The notes beneath the pieces were generated by a model. The model did no database searches and was not told the origin of the DNA. It was given only the letters and a program-made list of their open reading frames with translations. From positions 1-35,498 of IMG/VR virus record IMGVR_UViG_3300032288_001775: 35,498 nt of DNA; one strand, 5' to 3'. The DNA is from a virus. Shown piece by piece: positions 31,204 to 35,498 of this stretch. Each line of letters opens with the position of its first letter. Position 1 is the first letter of the stretch. A program made the translations under genes and the position numbers.

Positions 31204-33093
31204 TCACAATCTCGCTATTCGCTGTGCAGCAGCTAAATCATCTAGGTTAACAATGTACCTATCTTCAATTTGCTTCTGAGGTGTAAATTCGTTTTTCAAA
31301 AAGTTTGGCACATTTGCTGAAGTTAATAAAACATCACGGGCTACGATTTCACAGAACCAGAGCGCCATCACAGCGTCCATCTTTAATCTCTTGCCTTGAA
31401 CTCCTGGTTGCCAAACAACCAATTGTTCTATTAACTTTTTAATATGTTCATTACGTGAAGCATCTGGTAACTCAATCATGTTATCGCCAGCATGCTTCAA
31501 GTTGTTATTGTTGCCGTCACGTTTAATAACGGTTCCAAATAACGGAGCCAGAGAAGCTACACCAAACTCTGGGTCTTGTTTATTATTACCTGTGTAGTGG
31601 GGGCGGTAGTTAATACCGCGAGTAGACAAGAAGTTTCTAATCTCCTCGTCTTGGGTTAAGAAAAGCTGAAATGCGTTGGATTCAACGATGACAGTATGAG
31701 GCTTGTAAGCATCCGTCCATTCTCGAATCAAAGACCGAATCGCTGCAGGTGTGGGGCTGCTCATGACGTGAACGTCCATGACATAGCGCTTGTGTGTTCT
31801 GCGGTCGACTGCGTAAGCAACTGCTGCCGTGTCACCAGACATGGCTGGGTCTATACCAATAATGCGATAGAAGTTCTGTGCATTATCAGGATGACCCGCA
31901 GCGCCTGCAACTAACGCACCCGATTTTCTCATTCCGTTGACTGCGCCTCTGACGCACATCGGGTCGAAGATTGCATTTTCTGCGATATCGAGGTTCTGGT
32001 AAACCAAAGACCATTTGGAGGGACCAGCCTCATTGCGGACCGCAGTAAGACGCGGTCCAGTCCATCGGTCAAAGAATCCATTCTCATCTGGGGTATCATC
32101 CTCAGTAAGTGGTTGCTCTGACTTAGCCCAAAGGGTTTTCCAATCCTTTGGATTGTCTGCGTATTCTAATACGGCAGGCATGGACAAATATGACCACGGA
32201 ACAATTCCGTCCGTGTAATGCTGTGTGTTACGAAGTTCTTTATATAGGTCGGTTGCAGATACGCGAGTTCCGACAACAAGAAGCTGACCCCCACCTGGTG
32301 GTAGACGAGAGGCAACTTCTTGTCGAATCCATTCTTGTTGCTTAGCCCACTCTCCAGCGTTAGAGAGAGTGACCACGTCGTCAAGTACGATTAAGTCGGC
32401 GCGAGCGCCGTATACCTGACCGCCCATACCGATAGCTTCAACGGTAGGGTCTTTAGCATCCGATTCGCGGACATCCGCGCCCAGATAAACTTTGTTAGCC
32501 GACCACATGTCGGCGGTAGCTTTGTAACCATCAGTAGGACCAAAGGCTGCTTGTAGGTCTGCATACCGAGGATGAGTCAGGCGTTGCTTGATAGCATAAA
32601 GAAACTTCTTAGCCTGCTCTTGGGTTTTGGAAATAACAATGACATTGATGTTTGGATTTTTGACTACGCGGTAGGTCACGTAGTTAATCGTGATGGTCAT
32701 AGTCTTGGCATGGTTTGGTGGAACATTTACCAAGAGGCGGGACAGACCCGCCGACCCTTTTTCGTATGTCATCGCTGGATGTATCCAACGAGGTTCTTTA
32801 CCTTCCAACATATCGACCACGTTAAGCATGTGGTCCCATACCTTGGCTCCCAGGTATTTTTCAGAAAACTCTGCAAAGTCAGATAGACCAGACCGAGCTT
32901 CATCAGCGAGGTCGGATGTTCTTAACCGAGCGTTATCTATATAGGCAGCGAAGCCTTCAGCTTCGCGCCTCTGGGTGTCATACCAAGAACGAGAACGACC
33001 AATAACCTTAAGGGCATCGGCAATAGTGCGCCCTTGGCGCACCAAGTTGATTAGTTCTTTCCTGGCTTCTTCGGGGGTTAGATTTCTTTCCAA
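31204..33093 (-). CDS. terL: Terminase large subunit with N-terminal HTH
   Basis: The product is 629 aa. Walker A-like VPPNHAKT (124-131), INVIVISKTQEQAKKFLY, Walker B ADLIVLDDVV (about 233-242) and VVGTRV form the packaging ATPase; IIGIDPAMSGDTAAVAYAV and HTVIVESNAF are nuclease-domain strands. The N-terminal 45 residues (RQGRTIADALKVIGRSRSWYD) resemble the HTH found in small terminase subunits. The start is TTG, the only candidate: an in-frame TAG lies about 30 bases upstream and GGAG sits just before it. It cuts and packages DNA through the portal. No separate small subunit was seen. Confidence 0.92.
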   Translation of the reverse strand: MERNLTPEEARKELINLVRQGRTIADALKVIGRSRSWYDTQRREAEGFAAYIDNARLRTSDLADEARSGLSDFAEFSEKYLGAKVWDHMLNVVDMLEGKEPRWIHPAMTYEKGSAGLSRLLVNVPPNHAKTMTITINYVTYRVVKNPNINVIVISKTQEQAKKFLYAIKQRLTHPRYADLQAAFGPTDGYKATADMWSANKVYLGADVRESDAKDPTVEAIGMGGQVYGARADLIVLDDVVTLSNAGEWAKQQEWIRQEVASRLPPGGGQLLVVGTRVSATDLYKELRNTQHYTDGIVPWSYLSMPAVLEYADNPKDWKTLWAKSEQPLTEDDTPDENGFFDRWTGPRLTAVRNEAGPSKWSLVYQNLDIAENAIFDPMCVRGAVNGMRKSGALVAGAAGHPDNAQNFYRIIGIDPAMSGDTAAVAYAVDRRTHKRYVMDVHVMSSPTPAAIRSLIREWTDAYKPHTVIVESNAFQLFLTQDEEIRNFLSTRGINYRPHYTGNNKQDPEFGVASLAPLFGTVIKRDGNNNNLKHAGDNMIELPDASRNEHIKKLIEQLVVWQPGVQGKRLKMDAVMALWFCEIVARDVLLTSANVPNFLKNEFTPQKQIEDRYIVNLDDLAAAQRIARL

Positions 33094-33153
33094 GTCTTCT
33101 CCAGTAGCTGTAGGGGTCTACAGGGGTATAGACAGAAGTATCCCCACTATATG

Positions 33154-33167
33154 TTTTTAACCAAGTT
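33154..33167 (-). promoter_or_regulatory. Shared operon-head motif, copy 2
   Basis: TTTTTAACCAAGTT on the plus strand, identical to 6937-6950, here extended to the palindrome TTAAC-CAA-GTTAA. On the minus strand, TTGGTT could be a -35, and TATAGT or GATACT lie downstream as imperfect -10 candidates before the terminase TTG at 33093. It probably controls the late operon. Confidence 0.45.
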
Positions 33168-33336
33168 AAAGCGGGCGTTAAGCCCGCGTTTACGGCTTCG
33201 TGGAACTCAGCCGTTACACTTATATAGGGGTCTAGAGCGTCGGCGTGTTTCAAGGGGCAAATCAAACTTTTTTTCTTGGTATAACAAAAGTCCTGGTCAG
33301 AGCTGGTTTTCTGGTGAAAATATTTTCGATGATAGT

Positions 33337-33357
33337 GGGGGGCGGGCGGGGGGTGGC
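33337..33357 (+). other. G-rich tract with G-quadruplex potential
   Basis: GGGGGG, C, GGG, C, GGGGGG, T, GG within 21 bases gives four G-runs of three with one-base loops. It is noncoding, between the terminase start and the terminator at 33401. Confidence 0.6.
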
Positions 33358-33400
33358 GTTAAAAAACCCTGGGGTCGTCAAGGGCGCGGGCATAAAAAAA

Positions 33401-33416
33401 GGGGGCAAACGCCCCC
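33401..33416 (-). terminator. Rho-independent terminator for the 89-aa leftward gene
   Basis: GGGGGC, AAAC, GCCCCC gives a 6-bp GC stem. Read leftward it is followed by seven T (TTTTTTT), a classical terminator. It closes the short unit that starts at the promoter near 33846 and keeps it separate from terminase. Confidence 0.85.
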
Positions 33417-33496
33417 ATTCTCCCCACAAAAACAGTCGCCCACACAGGAGAAACCCCTCCCCCACCGCTGTGAGAGAGGGGTGTCCGCTGACTATC

Positions 33497-33766
33497 CTAT
33501 AGAGCGACCCTCTTCAATACTACGCGAAGCGTAGATGAAACTATGCTGACTTCCGCGACCCCGCGATTCTCCGCGATGTCGAACACTACACCTACGCGAC
33601 CCTTACCTAGTGGAACTAGGTCGCCAATCTGTGCGAACCGAACAGGAACTAATTCACAATCGGGCGCACAATCTAGAGAGGGAATTCCATACTCGCGCTT
33701 TGCATCCTGCACATACGCTGTGAGGTTTACGAGTAGGTCATCGTGTGTCCATGCTGTTGCTTCCAT
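33497..33766 (-). CDS. Small protein between early and late regions, 89 aa
   Basis: The start is the ATG at 33766, preceded by AAGGAG. An upstream-extended frame would run into the control repeats and is rejected. The product has a helical start (THDDLLVNLTAYVQDAKREYG), a central PSLDCAPDCELVPVRFAQIGDLVPLGKGRVGVVFDI and a beta-rich end (SIVSSTLRVVLKRVAL), possibly a small SH3-like barrel. It has its own promoter and terminator, so it is a one-gene unit and a candidate regulator; no family is recognised. Confidence 0.72.
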   Translation of the reverse strand: MEATAWTHDDLLVNLTAYVQDAKREYGIPSLDCAPDCELVPVRFAQIGDLVPLGKGRVGVVFDIAENRGVAEVSIVSSTLRVVLKRVAL

Positions 33767-33788
33767 GATTGAACTCCTTGCTAATTCA

Positions 33789-33805
33789 CCGAACCCAGCG
33801 TTCGG
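33789..33805 (-). promoter_or_regulatory. Leader hairpin of the 89-aa gene
   Basis: CCGAAC, CCAGC, GTTCGG form a perfect 6-bp stem in the leader between the promoter and the AAGGAG site. It may stabilise the mRNA or be bound by a regulator. Confidence 0.45.
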
Positions 33806-33816
33806 CGATGGAATAC

Positions 33817-33846
33817 AGAATACACGATGAGCCCAACACCTGTCAA
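33817..33846 (-). promoter_or_regulatory. Sigma70-type promoter, leftward
   Basis: On the minus strand TTGACA (33846-33841), an 18-base spacer and TATTCT (33822-33817). It drives the 89-aa gene and is divergent from the rightward promoter about 140 bases away. Confidence 0.8.
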
Positions 33847-33896
33847 ATCTGGCTGTCTGGCTGAGCGTAAATACGGCGTGTCTAACGTAGCACCTA

Positions 33897-33933
33897 ACAC
33901 ATGACACATGACCCGACACACATGGCACATGAC
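33897..33933 (+). repeat. Phased direct repeats rCACATGrC
   Basis: Four copies of (A/G)CACATG(A/G)C start at 33897, 33904, 33918 and 33925. They form two 16-base units with one mismatch and 21 bases between the start points, i.e. two helical turns. They lie between two divergent promoters, so operator or origin iterons are plausible. Confidence 0.65.
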
Positions 33934-33964
33934 ATACACGCCACACCCACATCACGCGCCTGTC

Positions 33965-34032
33965 TACACGCATAGCGTATGTGCTATTGACAGCTCGCAC
34001 GTGCATGGGCTATTCATTGCGTATACACGCAT
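33965..34032 (+). repeat. TACACGCAT repeats flanking the rightward promoter
   Basis: TACACGCAT occurs at 33965-33973 and 34024-34032, on either side of the promoter at 33987-34016. GCGTAT occurs nearby at 33975 and 34019. This symmetric placement suggests binding sites for a regulator of the early promoter. Confidence 0.5.
33987..34016 (+). promoter_or_regulatory. Sigma70-type promoter, rightward early operon
   Basis: TTGACA (33987-33992), an 18-base spacer and TATTCA (34011-34016). It lies about 90 bases before the first rightward gene and has the same spacer as its divergent partner. Confidence 0.8.
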
Positions 34033-34107
34033 CTCAAGATAGCAGAACGTAGTTCTGCTTATTTATGGGGAGCCAGTCGGAAATCCCGACGGCAGAAAGG
34101 AACCACC

Positions 34108-34353
34108 ATGAGAAAAGTAGCAACCGAAACACTGAACGGTGTCGTGAAGAACGGCACTGTTCACATCTCCAAGGCAGACGACAAGCGCGTCTTCGCCAAG
34201 GTTCGCATCACCACACCAACCGCCAAATCTTCGAAGAAGATTGAGGCAATCCTCAAGGCGATGGGGCAATACCCAAACTTTGACAAGGTTCTCGCAGCCG
34301 TGCTCAAGGTTGAACCAAACGCATACCTAACACTGAAAGGAGGTTCACGCTAA
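34108..34353 (+). CDS. First gene of the rightward operon, hypothetical, 81 aa
   Basis: The product starts MRKVATETLNGVVKNGTVHISKADDKRVFAKVRIT, a beta-rich segment, and continues with a Lys/Ala helix (SSKKIEAILKAMGQYPNFDKVLAAVLKVEP). It is basic and may bind nucleic acid. An AAAGGA site precedes the ATG. Not recognised. It opens the early operon driven by the promoter at 33987. Confidence 0.75.
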   Translation: MRKVATETLNGVVKNGTVHISKADDKRVFAKVRITTPTAKSSKKIEAILKAMGQYPNFDKVLAAVLKVEPNAYLTLKGGSR

Positions 34354-34529
34354 TGAGCAACGACCTAATCCTATCCATCCTGTTCATCTGTTATACAGGA
34401 ATGTGCCTCGGAATCGGGGCTCTCGCTGGCATGATGCGACGCGACACAGAGTGGCGCAGGCATCTCTTGATAGCAGACCAAAGGTCTGCTGATATAGACA
34501 ACCACTGGGAAACCACAGTTCGTGAGTAG
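34353..34529 (+). CDS. Small membrane protein, 58 aa
   Basis: The ATG shares a base with the preceding stop (TAATG) and follows a strong AAAGGAGG site. The N-terminal half is one membrane segment (LILSILFICYTGMCLGIGALAG), followed by a charged tail (MMRRDTEWRRHLLIADQRSADID). It probably sits in the host inner membrane with a cytoplasmic tail. It could be an early host-interaction protein; no family is recognised. Confidence 0.72.
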   Translation: MSNDLILSILFICYTGMCLGIGALAGMMRRDTEWRRHLLIADQRSADIDNHWETTVRE

Positions 34530-34608
34530 CCCAGACCAAACCTCGATGGAGGCAGTCATCACATGCGGTGATTGCCTCCGTCCCGAATGCAAAGGATGTG
34601 AGTACTAA
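34522..34608 (+). CDS. Micro-protein with four cysteines, 28 aa
   Basis: A GTG start overlaps the end of the membrane-protein gene by 8 bases, and its TAA shares a base with the next ATG (TAATG). The product has C-x2-C (TCGDC) and, six residues on, C-x2-C (ECKGC), a possible zinc knuckle. The gene fills the only gap in a tightly coupled operon, which is the main support; it is very short and unproven. Confidence 0.45.
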   Translation: MSSPDQTSMEAVITCGDCLRPECKGCEY

Positions 34609-34835
34609 TGGAAGCAATGCTAATGCTTGATGCAAGTTGCAGATTGTGTAGCGGAATCACGCCGATTTCCTGCACAGTCGCACAGTTGACCGAGTTCTAC
34701 CTGCCACGTCAGCAGCGCAGACTCATGCAAGAAATCTTCCCTGATTTATCTATCGGAGATAGAGAGTTGCTCATCTCTGGCACATGCAATACCTGCTGGC
34801 AAAAGTTGTACGGCAGTGAAGATGAGGAGGCATAA
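34608..34835 (+). CDS. Zinc-ribbon-like early protein, 75 aa
   Basis: It begins MEAMLMLDASCRLCSGITPI and ends with GTCNTCWQKLYGSEDEEA, so two C-x2-C pairs frame a helical middle (VAQLTEFYLPRQQRRLMQEIF). This suggests a single zinc site closing a small helical fold. It is encoded in the early operon after a Cys-rich micro-gene. Role unknown; DNA or protein binding is likely. Confidence 0.75.
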   Translation: MEAMLMLDASCRLCSGITPISCTVAQLTEFYLPRQQRRLMQEIFPDLSIGDRELLISGTCNTCWQKLYGSEDEEA

Positions 34836-34836
34836 C

Positions 34837-35019
34837 ATGGATTACAAAATCAAATTCAACTGGCAGGAAGATGAGAACGCACCTCGCGGTACTCGTTACT
34901 ACATCGACATAGAAAAACTGGACGATTGGAATACTCCAATCGTGGCGGTAAGCGGTACATCATGGAGTCATGTAATGACTCAAGCAGTCGAATCACTGGA
35001 AGAAATGGGAGCAATCTAA
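34837..35019 (+). CDS. Small hypothetical protein, 60 aa
   Basis: The ATG at 34837 sits one base after the previous stop, with a GAGGAGG site just upstream; an earlier in-frame ATG inside the previous gene is less likely. The product MDYKIKFNWQEDENAPRGTR, then YYIDIEKLDDWNTPIVAVSG and a helical end, looks like a small beta-beta-alpha protein. Not recognised. Confidence 0.7.
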   Translation: MDYKIKFNWQEDENAPRGTRYYIDIEKLDDWNTPIVAVSGTSWSHVMTQAVESLEEMGAI

Positions 35020-35381
35020 TGGGAGCACGTATCAACTTCGTATTCAAGGCTTACTCTAACGAGCAAGCACATGTAACGCTTTACTCACACTGGGGGGAAT
35101 CTCGCTGGCGAGATGACCTAGCAGTAGCACTTGACAAGGCTCGCCCACGCTGGGATGACCCAAGTTATGGTGTTCGCATAGTTGTTTCACAACTAATCGG
35201 CACTGATTGGGATAGCCCATTGGGTTATGGCTTGTTCACAAGCACCGACGGCGAAGACTTAGGCGACTTCACTGTCGTTGTTGATTTTACAAATCAAACT
35301 GTCAATGATACAGGCAACGAACATTCGTTCGGTTCTTTCGTCGAGTATCACCAAGAAGTAAGGGAGTTTCACAATGTCTAA
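35019..35381 (+). CDS. Hypothetical early protein, 120 aa
   Basis: The ATG at 35019 forms TAATG with the preceding stop. The product opens MGARINFVFKAYSNEQAHVT and has SHWGESRWRDDLAVALDKARPRWDDPSYGVRIVVSQLIG, then strands rich in Asp and Thr (DGEDLGDFTVVVDFTNQTV). It looks like a mixed alpha/beta domain with no known catalytic motif. It overlaps the next gene by 8 bases. Not recognised. Confidence 0.7.
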   Translation: MGARINFVFKAYSNEQAHVTLYSHWGESRWRDDLAVALDKARPRWDDPSYGVRIVVSQLIGTDWDSPLGYGLFTSTDGEDLGDFTVVVDFTNQTVNDTGNEHSFGSFVEYHQEVREFHNV

Positions 35382-35498
35382 GTATCTCGTATGGCAGAAG
35401 CGCGAGTTCATGTTCTACCAAGAGGTAGAAGCGGACTCAAAAGAAAAAGCAATAGACATCGCCTTCGAAGAAGGTGATTGGGAGCAAGACCAAAACTA
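35374..35498 (+). CDS. Hypothetical protein, N-terminus only (cut by window edge)
   Basis: The ATG at 35374 follows a GGGAG site and overlaps the previous gene by 8 bases. The visible part starts MSKYLVWQKREFMFYQEVEA and continues as an acidic helix (KEKAIDIAFEEGDWEQD). It runs off the window, so the length and fold are unknown. Small early proteins with a strand followed by such a helix are frequent in phages. Confidence 0.65.
   Translation, partial: MSKYLVWQKREFMFYQEVEADSKEKAIDIAFEEGDWEQDQN

Larger units (their letters stand above)
33094..33399. other. Noncoding region upstream of terminase; candidate packaging region
   Basis: This stretch has no convincing gene. It holds short direct repeats of TAGACCCCTA/TATACCCCTG type near 33110-33135 and again near 33225-33235, the shared motif at 33154-33167, an AT-rich tract and a strongly G-rich tract. 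A frame starting with TTG at 33265 runs into terminase but lacks a site and family match. Position directly upstream of terminase fits a cos/pac site, which is inference. Confidence 0.4.

Noticed and set aside
33008-33265. A leftward 85-codon frame overlapping the start of terminase
   Set aside because: It needs a TTG start without a ribosome-binding site, runs through the shared regulatory motif and repeats, and overlaps terminase by 86 bases. Its composition is not absurd, so it is only weakly excluded.
33151-33534. Rightward frames across the region between terminase and the 89-aa gene
   Set aside because: They translate the G-rich tract and the terminator and have Gly/Lys/Pro-rich nonsense composition.
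33897-33933. A CRISPR array
   Set aside because: The repeats are 9-16 bases with 5-base gaps, too short and too close for CRISPR; no cas1 or cas2 gene is present. The Cas4-like protein belongs to phage recombination.
33767-34006. An N-terminal extension of the 89-aa gene to a start at 34006
   Set aside because: It would be Cys/His/Arg/Val-rich translation of the control repeats and lies upstream of the promoter; the inner ATG has a perfect AAGGAG site.
1-35498. tRNA genes, integrase or transposase
   Set aside because: No cloverleaf with a GTTCRANNC arm, no tyrosine or serine recombinase motif and no DDE transposase was noticed by eye; a computed tRNA search was not possible.

Overview
The window is part of a tailed double-stranded DNA phage genome, or a closely related prophage or metagenomic viral contig. 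Terminase, portal, scaffold, an N4-gp56-type capsid protein, tail fibres, holin-like proteins, endolysin and a replication cluster are all present; integrase, tRNA and rRNA genes are not seen. A WhiB-type iron-sulfur regulator points to an actinobacterial host. By eye the DNA is below 50 % GC, which fits low-GC aquatic Actinobacteria better than Streptomyces or Mycobacterium. No tape-measure protein or tail sheath was recognised, whereas several very large Ala/Lys-rich virion proteins follow the portal. This favours a podovirus-like particle, but that is inference.

Layout. (1) Positions 1-6890, leftward: a replication, recombination and regulation operon. In transcription order it encodes a Cas4-like nuclease split over two genes with a zinc-ribbon gene between, an unknown protein, a DnaB/RecA-like ATPase, a PD-(D/E)XK-like protein, WhiB, a 49-aa protein, an Hjc-like resolvase, a secreted transglycosylase-like protein, a CHC2 primase zinc-finger protein, an HslV/proteasome-like peptidase, a TOPRIM primase protein, a DUF1599/Nmad1-like protein, endonuclease VII, a sigma-like protein, and small proteins ending in a cut FmdB zinc ribbon. 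(2) Positions 6891-7188: a compact control region with hairpins, a rightward 49-aa gene and a strong terminator that ends the structural operon. (3) Positions 7203-33093, leftward: the late operon. It runs terminase, portal, basic and LysM virion proteins, a 1653-aa protein, two more LysM or virion proteins, scaffold, capsid, connector-like genes, fibres, two holin-like genes, an M15 endolysin, a large tail protein and a 72-aa protein. One gene (10308-11027) runs against this operon from its own apparent leaderless promoter. (4) Positions 33094-34107: mostly noncoding, with a G-rich tract, a terminator, a short leftward gene, two divergent sigma70-type promoters (both TTGACA with an 18-bp spacer) and phased direct repeats. 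(5) Positions 34108-35498, rightward: tightly coupled small genes of unknown function, probably early.

Gene packing is extreme. Many starts overlap the previous stop as TAATG, ATGA or GTGA, so several genes under 60 codons can be recognised by this coupling. The points most worth checking are the two enzymes split by an intervening gene (Cas4-like nuclease and primase, the latter around an HslV-like peptidase), the 14-base sequence shared upstream of both leftward operons, the phased repeats between the divergent promoters, and the three-member LysM virion protein set.
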